Shown here: in pieces, positions 7,126-14,907 of the stretch
How positions within the stretch are numbered: the first letter of the stretch is position 1
Layout: each line of letters begins with the position of its first letter
NCBI GenBank assembly: GCA_947503005.1
Contig: CANNCA010000002.1
Coordinates: 310,001 to 374,000 of the forward strand
Length of the DNA: 64,000 bases
Direction of reading: 5' to 3'
Source: an uncultured Flavobacteriaceae bacterium
Lineage (GTDB): Bacteria > Bacteroidota > Bacteroidia > Flavobacteriales > Flavobacteriaceae
Program-made: the position numbers and the translations under genes
The notes under the pieces: generated by a model
Told to the model about the DNA's origin: nothing
Database searches by the model: none
Seen by the model: the letters and a program-made list of their open reading frames with translations, nothing else

Positions 7126-9048
7126 TCATTTTAAATATTTCTGGATCAGAACCTCAATACTCATAAAGAACAAGGCTAAAATAACAAACCATTTCCAAAG
7201 CTCGTCGATGGAACTGTCTTTTTGCATACGGTCGAAAAAAGTTGCTATGGACTCATTCTTAAAGGTAGCAGGTATACCGTTCAAATCACCGTAAACCAAC
7301 TGACTCTCTTCTCTAGTGTGATTGAAACTTAGGTTCCGCAAGGGCGTTTCTGCATTCATTAAACTATAAATACCTTGTTCCGATGGATTTTCAAGAAATG
7401 ATAAAGAAACCTTGTTAGCAAATGATTCTTGTTGCGGAATAAATTCATATTCCCCTTTTTTTATCTTTAAAATATTGTCTTTGTCAAGTTTTATGGGAAT
7501 GTCCACTTTAGATTCATTTTCAAGAACATAGTACAATTGTGGTAATTTGAGGCTATTTGCACCAATGTTATAAAAAGTGGGAACAATCAATGGCGAGTTT
7601 TTAAAATTCGAATTTTCTTTGGACAAAGAGGCGGTAAAGGCAAAAAATTGGTTCGCCCCGAAAAGAAATGGATCTTTATCTTGAAGTGCCAACAAGCTAG
7701 GCGCACTGGTCTTCACTCGGAAGTATTGGGACACTTTGGGGTATTGAAAATTGGTAACGTTCTTTTCAAAAACATTTTGATAAATGGGATGCGAAAACGA
7801 AATATCCGTGATGTTTCGTTCAAGGTTGACCCGTTGGGTGTAATTGGTAGCACTCGAATTTGAAAGCAAACGATTATAAGAATCAAAATCAATGGAAGTA
7901 GCTGGAATTACAAGAAGATGGCCTTCTTTGCGCATAAATGAGGTCAAACTAGTCACTAGGGCGTTAGGTATCGTTTCCAATTCGTTGAGAACAATTAGAT
8001 TCTGTTCATCGAGTATACTGAAATTCAAATTCTTTAATTCAAAGGATACAAATTGGAACTCATCTTTCGTGTATATTCGCCTTAAATAGGCACTAGGGGC
8101 GTTGCCTACAGCTAAAACCTTTATTTTTTCCTTTGTGTCGATATTGAAAAAGAGCTCATTATCATACCCCAAGGCGGCATCTAATATTTGAATTTTGCCG
8201 GTAATGACTTCATTCTTCGGAAGTGAAAAAGTAACGATCCCCTTTTTGTTTTCATTAAAAGAAGCAGCTGATTTCGCAATAAGTTGTTCTCCATTTAATA
8301 GGGAGACAGGAATGCTTTCCAAAGCATAGTTACTAGAAAACAACGCGGTAATTTCAATGTTTTCCGACTTGTAGTCGGTCAAATAAACCGAGTCTATTGA
8401 TACGTTTTTAAGTTCTGGTTGAGTTACTTGTATTAAATTCTTTTGAATTGTAGTTGACGAATCCGAGACCGCATGAATCATACGTTGTTGAAAATCGGAT
8501 ATTACCGCCAAATTTTTCACGGTATTTTCATTTGCGTTGAACAGCGTGTTGGCCTTTAAATAAATTTCATCTAACTGCAATTGTTTCGGGGTGTGGGGCA
8601 ACACCAATAAATCATTCTGAATTGATTTCAATGAAGCATTACGAAATATTTTGTCATTGGTAAAAAGGGTAAATGTATTGTCTTCTGGTATATTTTTTAA
8701 AAGCTCCTGAACTGCATCGGACAAAAGCGTGCCACTGTTGGTCTTTGCCTGCATGCTAAAAGAATCGTCAAGGTAGATTACGGTTTCTTTTTCTTTGAGA
8801 GCGGATTTTTTTGCGAAAAAGGGTTGTGCAAAAGCTAAAATCAAAGCCGTCAGTACTGCTATTCTCGTAATCAAGAGCAACCATTTCTTTAGGTTATTGC
8901 TTTTACGGGATTCAGATACGACCTTCTGTAAGAATTTCACATTCGTAAAAGGTGTTTTCTTAAATCTGCGGAGTTGAAAAAGGTGGATAAATATGGGAAT
9001 CAGGAGGAGAAATAAGGCCCAAAGAAGTTCTGGATGTTTGAATTGCAT
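7126..9048 (-). CDS. BatA/VWA-domain membrane protein
   Basis: 640-aa inner-membrane protein. The N-terminal BatA-type region (MQFKHPELLWALFLLLIPIF, then a juxtamembrane PFTNVKFL) is followed by a second membrane segment near residues 58-78 and a von Willebrand A-like domain starting VIYLDDSFSM, with the metal-site pattern D-x-S-x-S. A long beta-rich periplasmic part follows, and a last transmembrane segment lies at the C terminus (WKWFVILALFFMSIEVLIQ). Related Bat proteins are associated with MoxR ATPases and envelope stress or aerotolerance, but none of those partners is in the window. It is co-directional with the dihydroorotase-like gene. Confidence 0.87.
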   Translation of the reverse strand: MQFKHPELLWALFLLLIPIFIHLFQLRRFKKTPFTNVKFLQKVVSESRKSNNLKKWLLLITRIAVLTALILAFAQPFFAKKSALKEKETVIYLDDSFSMQAKTNSGTLLSDAVQELLKNIPEDNTFTLFTNDKIFRNASLKSIQNDLLVLPHTPKQLQLDEIYLKANTLFNANENTVKNLAVISDFQQRMIHAVSDSSTTIQKNLIQVTQPELKNVSIDSVYLTDYKSENIEITALFSSNYALESIPVSLLNGEQLIAKSAASFNENKKGIVTFSLPKNEVITGKIQILDAALGYDNELFFNIDTKEKIKVLAVGNAPSAYLRRIYTKDEFQFVSFELKNLNFSILDEQNLIVLNELETIPNALVTSLTSFMRKEGHLLVIPATSIDFDSYNRLLSNSSATNYTQRVNLERNITDISFSHPIYQNVFEKNVTNFQYPKVSQYFRVKTSAPSLLALQDKDPFLFGANQFFAFTASLSKENSNFKNSPLIVPTFYNIGANSLKLPQLYYVLENESKVDIPIKLDKDNILKIKKGEYEFIPQQESFANKVSLSFLENPSEQGIYSLMNAETPLRNLSFNHTREESQLVYGDLNGIPATFKNESIATFFDRMQKDSSIDELWKWFVILALFFMSIEVLIQKYLK

Positions 9049-9065
9049 TCCTGAATTTGATTTGG

Positions 9066-9073
9066 CAAATATA
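9066..9073 (-). promoter_or_regulatory. Candidate -7 element (TATATTTG, minus strand)
   Basis: CAAATATA on the plus strand reads TATATTTG on the minus strand, a full TAnnTTTG match, ending 17 bp before the start of the BatA/VWA gene. No clear -33 TTG is seen. Confidence 0.5.
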
Positions 9074-9218
9074 ATTAAAAAGACTTTAAGCCGCTGCGCT
9101 TTAGGGTGTAAGATTCAAGACTAAAAAGGGTCGAGGTTCAAACTTTAAATTTAATTTCAAGGCATTTTCCCCTTGAGAGGTAATGTTCTTGCAAGCAAAG
9201 ATCTCAACCATCGCATTC

Positions 9219-10226
9219 TTAACAAAAGAAAAAATAGTCCTTCATTGCAAATTGGCCCATATCATGAAGGTATGCTCGAATGATTCTTTGCTGGCCTTCA
9301 TTGGCTACCGTAATGATACTTTGTGGATTTTTAAGGTCCTCAAGAAACTGATAATGTTTCATTTCAACCCCATAAATTGATTTTCCTATTTTATTGGGAT
9401 TGTCACATACCCATGTGAAATCGATTTTGGCTTTTAACAAGCCTTGAGCGATAGTTTTACCTTTGGTTCCTGCGCCCCAAACGACTAGTGCCCGTACTTT
9501 GTCAAAATCCTGTTTAAGAAAATAGTACAGCTTTATATCTAGAAAATAGTTATGGGCGTAATGTTCACTCGTGCGGGAAGTCCTCATATCGTAATCACGC
9601 CAATGGTGCAGTATTTGATTGCAGGGTATGCATTTCAGGCCTTGCTCTCGAAAGCGAAAAGCCAAATCATAATCTTCAGGGTATCGATCTGGTTCAAATG
9701 CGTCGCACAAATCAATGTCCTCGCGAAAGGCCATCCAACAAGGGGAGGGGATGACACATTCCTTATAAATTTCGGAATAGTTGGTTCCGGATTGGGTTAA
9801 ATTATTAAGCCATTTTTCGTAACGTGCATAGCCATCGCTTATTCCTCTTTTTGAAAAGTATTTTACTTGACCTATTGCCAAATGGCCTTTTCCAAACTTT
9901 GTCAGTGATCTGACCAATACCTCCAATTTATCTGTAGACATGATATCGTCAGAATCCATACGGGTGATGAATTGACCCGAACTCTTTCCATATGCAAAAC
10001 GGAGGGCTTTAATAATTCCTTCCCCAGAATTTCTATACACCTTGATTCTTGGATCTTCTTCTGAAAATGCTTGCAGGATTTGATGACTATCATCTGTAGA
10101 ATGGTCATTTATCGCTATGACTTCCCAATTTTGGTAGGTTTGGGCTATTATAGAGTCTATACATTCCGATAGGAAACCTTCCGTGTTTTTAAAGGGAATC
10201 AAGATGCTTATCAAATCGTCTTGCAT
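9219..10226 (-). CDS. Family 2 glycosyltransferase with C-terminal Rossmann-like domain
   Basis: 335-aa GT-A fold glycosyltransferase. Residues 6-110 carry the nucleotide-sugar binding pattern (ISILIPFKNTEGFLSECIDS, VIAINDHSTDDS) and the metal-binding DxD region RMDSDD at 90-94. From about residue 245 a second domain begins, VRALVVWGAGTKGKTIAQGL, followed by WVCDNPNKIGKSIYG, a glycine-rich Rossmann-like module resembling the C-terminal part of sugar C-methyltransferases or PglD-like proteins. It is probably cytoplasmic, transferring a sugar onto a lipid- or surface-polysaccharide acceptor; the acceptor cannot be told. No polysaccharide cluster surrounds it. A terminator hairpin lies 26-62 bp upstream of its start. 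Confidence 0.88.
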   Translation of the reverse strand: MQDDLISILIPFKNTEGFLSECIDSIIAQTYQNWEVIAINDHSTDDSHQILQAFSEEDPRIKVYRNSGEGIIKALRFAYGKSSGQFITRMDSDDIMSTDKLEVLVRSLTKFGKGHLAIGQVKYFSKRGISDGYARYEKWLNNLTQSGTNYSEIYKECVIPSPCWMAFREDIDLCDAFEPDRYPEDYDLAFRFREQGLKCIPCNQILHHWRDYDMRTSRTSEHYAHNYFLDIKLYYFLKQDFDKVRALVVWGAGTKGKTIAQGLLKAKIDFTWVCDNPNKIGKSIYGVEMKHYQFLEDLKNPQSIITVANEGQQRIIRAYLHDMGQFAMKDYFFFC

Positions 10227-10251
10227 AAAGGCAAGTTATAAAAACCCATAT

Positions 10252-10288
10252 AAAAAAGTGTCCGCTCACCAAATCAATGAACGGACAC
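10252..10288 (-). terminator. Intrinsic terminator (minus strand) between response regulator and glycosyltransferase
   Basis: On the minus strand GTGTCCG...CGGACAC forms a stem extended by a TCA/TGA pairing, followed by TTTTTT. It lies 105 bp downstream of the regulator gene's stop and just upstream of the glycosyltransferase start, so it would end regulator transcripts or act as an attenuator of the next gene. Confidence 0.75.
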
Positions 10289-10291
10289 AAA

Positions 10292-10390
10292 CATGACCTA
10301 CAAACCTCATTTTAAATTTCATTAGTGCCTTAAGGACTTTAAAAATACCAATGAGGTCTAAGTAGGTGGCAGGGGAACTTGCAGGTCATG
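10292..10390 (-). other. Structured 3'-UTR/leader with competing inverted repeats
   Basis: Between the regulator stop codon and the terminator, the plus-strand segments CATGACCT (10292-10299) and AGGTCATG (10383-10390) can pair. CCTAC (10297-10301) plus ACCTCATT (10304-10311) can instead pair with GTAGG (10362-10366) and AATGAGGT (10350-10357). The two pairings share bases, so they exclude each other. A CCTTAAGG palindrome lies inside (10328-10335). This looks like an RNA that can fold in two ways next to a terminator; no known riboswitch class was recognised. Confidence 0.45.
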
Positions 10391-10392
10391 AA

Positions 10393-11022
10393 CTATTCGA
10401 TTTCTTGGAGTTTTATCAATGCTTCGGACTTTGAGTTTACATTTAGCTTTAAATAGATATTCTGAATATGGAAATTTATTGCGCTAGTAGTAACAAATAG
10501 TTTGTCCGCGATGGTTTTATAGGTGGCACCTTGACTCAAGTAATCAATAATTTGGTTTTCTCGTTCTGAAAAGGACTGATAAGATTTAGGTTGAAACATG
10601 GATATTATTTTCTTTACAATATCATTGCTGATAGCAGCTCCTTCATTTTTAATCGAAAGTAAGGCTTGATGCAACCTTTTTCGTGTAACAGACTTCGTAA
10701 GAAATCCGTTTGCCCCGTTTTTAAAAGCTTTTTTGATAATCTCAAATTGATTATCGGCACTTGTCATCAGTATTTTGACATTGGGGTCCTTTTGACGAAA
10801 ATACTTTATGCCGTCAATTCCATTCATTTTTGATAAGGTCACTTCTGAAATGATAATGTTGGGCATTACGTCTTCGTAGGCAGATAAAGCTTCTTCAATT
10901 GTGGTAAACAATCCGGTTAAATTGAAATCATTGTATTTTTCAAAATAGCTTTTATATGTTGCATGCAGTTGTACATCATTTTCAATAATAATTACTTTTA
11001 ATGTTTCTGGTCTCATAGTCAT
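10393..11022 (-). CDS. NarL/FixJ-type response regulator with Glu at the phosphorylation site
   Basis: 209-aa regulator with an N-terminal receiver domain (about 9-125) and a C-terminal LuxR-type helix-turn-helix (about 145-205, FSERENQIIDYLSQGATYK...INFHIQNIYLKL). In the receiver the usual phosphoacceptor Asp in P-x-hhh-x-D is Glu60 (PNIIISEVTL), and the acidic pair is IENDV rather than DD. Thr87 and Lys110 of the switch are kept. It may therefore act without phosphorylation, as a constitutive or otherwise controlled DNA-binding protein. No histidine kinase is adjacent. It has a 480-bp upstream region with several repeats. Confidence 0.88.
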   Translation of the reverse strand: MTMRPETLKVIIIENDVQLHATYKSYFEKYNDFNLTGLFTTIEEALSAYEDVMPNIIISEVTLSKMNGIDGIKYFRQKDPNVKILMTSADNQFEIIKKAFKNGANGFLTKSVTRKRLHQALLSIKNEGAAISNDIVKKIISMFQPKSYQSFSERENQIIDYLSQGATYKTIADKLFVTTSAINFHIQNIYLKLNVNSKSEALIKLQEIE

Positions 11023-11082
11023 GTGGTTTACTGGAAGGCTTTATGGTCAAGTTTTGTAGCCTTTTAATATTGATTTTGGGAT

Positions 11083-11127
11083 ATTAAAACACCTATGGAA
11101 CTTTAAATCCATAGTACATTAAAACAC
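11083..11127. repeat. Direct repeats flanking an inverted repeat
   Basis: ATTAAAACAC occurs at 11083-11092 and 11118-11127. Between the copies CTATGGA (11093-11099) and TCCATAG (11108-11114) form an inverted repeat. It lies 61-105 bp upstream of the response regulator start, consistent with a binding site for a dimeric regulator, possibly the regulator itself. Confidence 0.45.
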
Positions 11128-11283
11128 AAGTTTGGTGTTCAGGTAGTTTTACCTAATACTTGATTGTGCTTTATTCGATAAGGGTAATTGAATTGGACAG
11201 TTTCGCTTAGAAAATGCTAAACTGGTGAACTGCTAGAATAGGTACGCCGTTCAGTTTTGCCAAAACCGAAGCGATACTTTTTT

Positions 11284-11304
11284 CGAAGTATAAGAAGTAC
11301 TTCG
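11284..11304. repeat. Inverted repeat CGAAGTA/TACTTCG
   Basis: Perfect 7-bp arms separated by 7 bases, in the long non-coding region between the regulator and the PorP-type gene. There is no T-run directly after it, so it is not clearly a terminator. Confidence 0.4.
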
Positions 11305-11503
11305 GATTTAAATTCGTAAACTTTTTTTGCGTTTGTGTTGAGGTTAAGATTTGGTTTCATAGTGTAGGGGATTTGAGGGTTTTACATGAAATCACTTTAG
11401 TTTTTAAATGCATTTAAATGTAGTAAAGTCTAATCAAAGCATACTGAATATATAAGATTTTTCGTTCAACTGCTTGTTTTTTTAGCATTTGCATCAGGTT
11501 TTC

Positions 11504-13150
11504 TCAATTGTCATAAGAGTTTAGTACTATGGTCGAATTATTGGCAACTTCCATAATCCATTTTTCATCTTGGTATTTACCATCTAAATTAGAAACGTAG
11601 GCCGTCTGTGCGTCTTTCTTGTAATTGTAATCTGCTAAATAAACATAATGCAGCCCATTTTCTTTGTTATAAAACTCCTTCGCATTCAACCCTTTTGCTT
11701 TAAGGTCTACCATAAATGCGTTGAGATATTTTTTGTTTTTATAAACATTGGCAATCACATAATACCCAGATTTGGCACCGACAATGTCTGTCTGGTTTAG
11801 CATCTTTATCGGTAGTTCGTTGAAGTTGCTATATTTATCTTCCGCAGTTCTTTCGGTTTTAGGGGTATTGATTGCCAATGCGGTTGTTTGATTCGTATTT
11901 AGATTTTTTAAGTTTGACTTGATACTGTTTTTAATATCAGTTCTCACTGCCCGTACGATCATCTCGAATCTTTTTTCTAGGGCTGCGTTACGTGCTGCTT
12001 CCATCGAATCTTGACGTAAAATTAGTTGGTCTAGGATCAAGCGATTTTCATGTGCTAACTTATTTATGGTGAGTTTATTCTTCAGTACTTCTTTTTCCGG
12101 AGAACGATTTTTTTCTGCTTTTAGCTGTAGAATCTGTTCTTCATAATTTCGAACGATTTGGTCGATTTTTCGGTCTTCCGAGTTTTCAACCCATTCTTTG
12201 GTGTCATCAGTTTTACTAAAGGTGTAAGCAAGCGATACTTCATGGTTCCAGCCCAAATCCGCATCTTTTTGTAAAATGTCTTTTTCCAATAAATATCCCA
12301 GTGACATTTTTCTACTGAGGTTAAACCCGAGTCCTAGTGACATTCCGTAGGTATCGTCAAAGTTGGTTTGCAACCACCCGTAATTTGGCATATCCAATAA
12401 CAACGAACCGATAAAAGAATACTGGCCTTCATTGTTTTTACCGAGTTGTAAAAGCGGCATGAGCCTAGCATTTTCAAAAAGCCCTTTTTGTGTGTTGAAT
12501 GAATGCGTATACTGCATTGAAGCTTTGATGCTTTTTTCAGACAGATTGGTCAAAAAAATGTTAGTAGTTTGGTTGTATCGAAGCAGGTCTTTAGCATAAA
12601 GACCAAAATCAAAGTTTCCGAGTGAGAGCGTAATTCCTGGTTGTATGGCTAATTTACTTTCTTTTTTTGCCTCTGCTAGCCGTGAATCATCGGTTGCGAC
12701 AATAACTCTGTTTTTATCAAGACCTTCGGTAAAATAAGTAAGGTTCGTTCCGAAGGTTAGTTTGCTTTTGTCACCCAGTTTCACCGAGGTGGCATAGTTC
12801 GCATTAAAACCGAATTCTTGAACCACTCCTGACCATTGACTATAAACACCGATTCCCAAGGCAGTATGTTCGTTTAGCTTGTTACTGAAGCCCAGAAAAT
12901 AGTTCTGACGATTATCTTCAAAAGAAGTATACTGATTTCTATGAAGAATATTTAAATATGATTTGTTTTCTCGCACCAATGAAAAAGTAGGGTTGATGAA
13001 AAAACGATTGAAGTACAGTTGGTTATGATAGGTGCTTTTTGATCCGAGCTCGGTTTGGGTTTCCTGTCCTGAAACACTTTGTGCCCAAGTTAGATGCAAC
13101 AACAAGCACAAAAGAAATATTCTATAGTTTTCTTTATAACGATACAACAT
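11504..13150 (-). CDS. PorP/SprF-family type IX secretion membrane protein with C-terminal SPOR-like domain
   Basis: 548-aa outer-membrane protein of the PorP/SprF family. The N-terminal signal peptide ends near WAQSVSGQ, followed by QLYFNRFFINPTFSL and repeated beta-strand segments to about residue 310, as in the membrane barrel that accepts secreted type IX adhesins. A coiled-coil stretch (about 325-390, rich in Glu, Lys and Leu) leads to a C-terminal module (about 455-548, SGYYVIANVYKNKKYLNAF...) that resembles a peptidoglycan-binding SPOR domain. The upstream partner gene (13220-14482) encodes a TPR/PD40 protein, a usual companion. No large adhesin gene is present, which is unusual for the pair. 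Confidence 0.87.
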   Translation of the reverse strand: MLYRYKENYRIFLLCLLLHLTWAQSVSGQETQTELGSKSTYHNQLYFNRFFINPTFSLVRENKSYLNILHRNQYTSFEDNRQNYFLGFSNKLNEHTALGIGVYSQWSGVVQEFGFNANYATSVKLGDKSKLTFGTNLTYFTEGLDKNRVIVATDDSRLAEAKKESKLAIQPGITLSLGNFDFGLYAKDLLRYNQTTNIFLTNLSEKSIKASMQYTHSFNTQKGLFENARLMPLLQLGKNNEGQYSFIGSLLLDMPNYGWLQTNFDDTYGMSLGLGFNLSRKMSLGYLLEKDILQKDADLGWNHEVSLAYTFSKTDDTKEWVENSEDRKIDQIVRNYEEQILQLKAEKNRSPEKEVLKNKLTINKLAHENRLILDQLILRQDSMEAARNAALEKRFEMIVRAVRTDIKNSIKSNLKNLNTNQTTALAINTPKTERTAEDKYSNFNELPIKMLNQTDIVGAKSGYYVIANVYKNKKYLNAFMVDLKAKGLNAKEFYNKENGLHYVYLADYNYKKDAQTAYVSNLDGKYQDEKWIMEVANNSTIVLNSYDN

Positions 13151-13219
13151 AACAGTAGGATATGGATTGTTGAAAAAGAGTTTACATTTTGAGATTCAGG
13201 GTCGTCATCAAGATTTTCC

Positions 13220-14482
13220 TTACTGATCTTCAAACACCGATGTGGTGTAGTCGATTTTCAAGGTGTTGTTCAGCGCCTTTTGAAGGTTTGACTCTTTTTC
13301 TTTTTCATAGGAGTTTCTTTGTTTATTAGAATAAGAAAAGGCAACCTGCTGTAGTTGATTTTTGTTTTTTCCTCGATTAGAAAGTACATAACCGATACCT
13401 TTTTCGGCCAACAAGTACATAGAAAAATCATCTTTGTTGCTGTTGATAGGGCTCCCTAAGTTAGTTGCCCAACCCACTTTTTGTTTGCCTACTTCAGTCA
13501 TGTAAAGATCGAGTCCTCCGTAGCCTTCCCTTCCTTCAGAGGCAAAGACCAGCGTGCCGTCGGCCACTAGGCTAGGGTATAGGTCGTTCTTTTTGGTGTT
13601 GACCTTGGTGCCCAGATTTTTTGAAGGTCCAATTTTACCGTTGTCGATATCAGCGGCATAAATATCATACTCTCCAAAAGTACCCGGCATATTAGAGGCG
13701 AAGAACAACCGTTTGCCATCATCGGATATTGCCGGGTGTTTCGCTGAATAATATTTTGGACTTAGGGTTACTTCCCGTACATTTTTCCATTGCCCGTTGA
13801 TTTTATCTGTTCGGTAAATTTTATAGATCAATTCCTTTTTTGAGAAAATTCCTTTTAAAGGTTTTATGTAAACGGCCTTACTGAAATATGCGGTTTTTCC
13901 ATCGGCGGTCATGGCTACAGGTTCCTCATAGTTTGGGTAAGAGTTTTTGTTTTTTCGATTTAAAGGTTCTGATCGGAATGCTTTATTTCTTTCATATTCT
14001 ACCAAATAATCTAGGGATTGTGATCTCAGGTCAGGTTGAAAATCAAATTCCTGATGGACTTCCCTTGAACTAAGGTTTGATTTTCGAGACTCAAAAGCTC
14101 TTTTCAATTCATAGTCCTCTTTGATTTGTTCCAGCCAGTCTTTATTGCCGGCAACAATAGTGTTCGCGCCCATTGTCTGTTCTAGGGCAAATTGATATCT
14201 TTTTTGATAATTGGCATTGGACGTCTTTCCGTTTTGAAGCTCAATAAGTTTTTTATACCAGAAAACTGCGTTTTCATATTTTTCCAATAGAAAATTAGCG
14301 TTGCCCAAGTCTTCAAAGATTTCTTTTTCTGTGTTCCCAAGGTTTTTGAGTTTTTCGTAATTGCTGTTCTTTTGTGATTCATGAGCAGTATTGACCGTAA
14401 AGTTTTTCTGTGCGAACAAGGCAGTAGTGAAGAGCAAGATGATGCCCGATAATAATGCTCTGTAGGTAATAAAGTTTTTCAT
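13220..14482 (-). CDS. TPR and PD40 beta-propeller envelope protein (PorE-like, no OmpA domain)
   Basis: 420-aa exported protein. The signal peptide (ALLSGIILLFTTALFAQ) is followed by a TPR-like region (about 35-130, NANFLLEKYENAVFWYKK) and PD40/WD40-like propeller repeats (SDDGKRLFFASNMPGTFGEY, then ADGTLVFASEGREG, GGLDLYMTEVG). T9SS-linked proteins of this type normally end in an OmpA-like peptidoglycan-binding domain; here the protein stops after the propeller with a Lys/Asn-rich tail, so that domain is missing. The downstream PorP/SprF protein carries a SPOR-like domain that could take over anchoring (inference). The two genes are 69 bp apart and probably co-transcribed. Confidence 0.85.
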   Translation of the reverse strand: MKNFITYRALLSGIILLFTTALFAQKNFTVNTAHESQKNSNYEKLKNLGNTEKEIFEDLGNANFLLEKYENAVFWYKKLIELQNGKTSNANYQKRYQFALEQTMGANTIVAGNKDWLEQIKEDYELKRAFESRKSNLSSREVHQEFDFQPDLRSQSLDYLVEYERNKAFRSEPLNRKNKNSYPNYEEPVAMTADGKTAYFSKAVYIKPLKGIFSKKELIYKIYRTDKINGQWKNVREVTLSPKYYSAKHPAISDDGKRLFFASNMPGTFGEYDIYAADIDNGKIGPSKNLGTKVNTKKNDLYPSLVADGTLVFASEGREGYGGLDLYMTEVGKQKVGWATNLGSPINSNKDDFSMYLLAEKGIGYVLSNRGKNKNQLQQVAFSYSNKQRNSYEKEKESNLQKALNNTLKIDYTTSVFEDQ

Positions 14483-14670
14483 GGGATTGGGGGTTTTGGG
14501 TTGATACTGGGGTCAAAGTTGACAATTTGTTGTGAATCGATTATTAATAAAAATTCATAGGTTTTGCATTTTGACCCTTATTTTTTGCTTTACGTCGAGA
14601 TTTTTAGCTTGTTTTTGCGAAATGCGATGTTTTATAGGATTACCTTCAAATGAATAATTTCAACAAAACG

Positions 14671-14702
14671 TTGTATTGAATAGAAAAAGCTTTCTATATT
14701 TG
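14671..14702 (+). promoter_or_regulatory. Promoter of tRNA-Ser
   Basis: TATATTTG (14695-14702) is a full -7 match. TTG occurs at 14671-14673 (21-bp spacing) and at 14676-14678 (16-bp spacing). The tRNA begins 34 bp after the -7 box. Confidence 0.75.
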
Positions 14703-14736
14703 CACCCGCATTCAGGGAATACCTGATGAGACACTT

Positions 14737-14821
14737 GGAGAAATGGCAGAGTGGTCGAATGCGGCAGTCTTGAAAACTGTTGAGGGTCACACCTCCGGGG
14801 GTTCGAATCCCTCTTTCTCCG
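14737..14821 (+). tRNA. tRNA-Ser (anticodon UGA)
   Basis: Class II tRNA of about 85 nt. The acceptor arms GGAGAAA (14737-14743) and TTTCTCC (14814-14820) pair perfectly and G14821 is the discriminator base. The anticodon loop CTTGAAA gives UGA, there is a long variable arm (GAGGGTCACACCTC) and the T-arm contains GGTTCGAATCC. The 3' CCA is not encoded. A promoter lies just upstream and an intrinsic terminator 26 bp downstream, so it is a single-gene unit. Confidence 0.96.
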
Positions 14822-14846
14822 CTGAATAGTGGTAGTCCACTACTAC

Positions 14847-14879
14847 AAACCCTGTAAATTATTGATTTACAGGGTTTTT
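14847..14879 (+). terminator. Intrinsic terminator after tRNA-Ser
   Basis: Perfect 13-bp stem AAACCCTGTAAAT/ATTTACAGGGTTT with a 5-base loop, followed by T residues. A smaller hairpin (AGTGG/CCACT) precedes it at about 14828-14841. Confidence 0.9.
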
Positions 14880-14907
14880 CATTTTCTTTAGTTTCAAATA
14901 ATAGCAT

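Larger units (their letters stand above)
11023..11503. other. Long intergenic region with repeats, upstream of the response regulator
   Basis: No convincing gene is seen in these 481 bp between the regulator and the PorP-type gene (both minus strand). It holds an element at 11083-11127, in which direct repeats ATTAAAACAC flank the inverted repeat CTATGGA/TCCATAG, and a CGAAGTA/TACTTCG hairpin at 11284-11304. No TAnnTTTG box was found at a convincing distance from the regulator start. Confidence 0.6.

Noticed and set aside
14632-14907. Minus-strand open frame with residues GERGIRTPGG
   Set aside because: It runs antisense through tRNA-Ser and its terminator; the GIRTPGG-type peptide is a well-known false translation of the tRNA T-arm.
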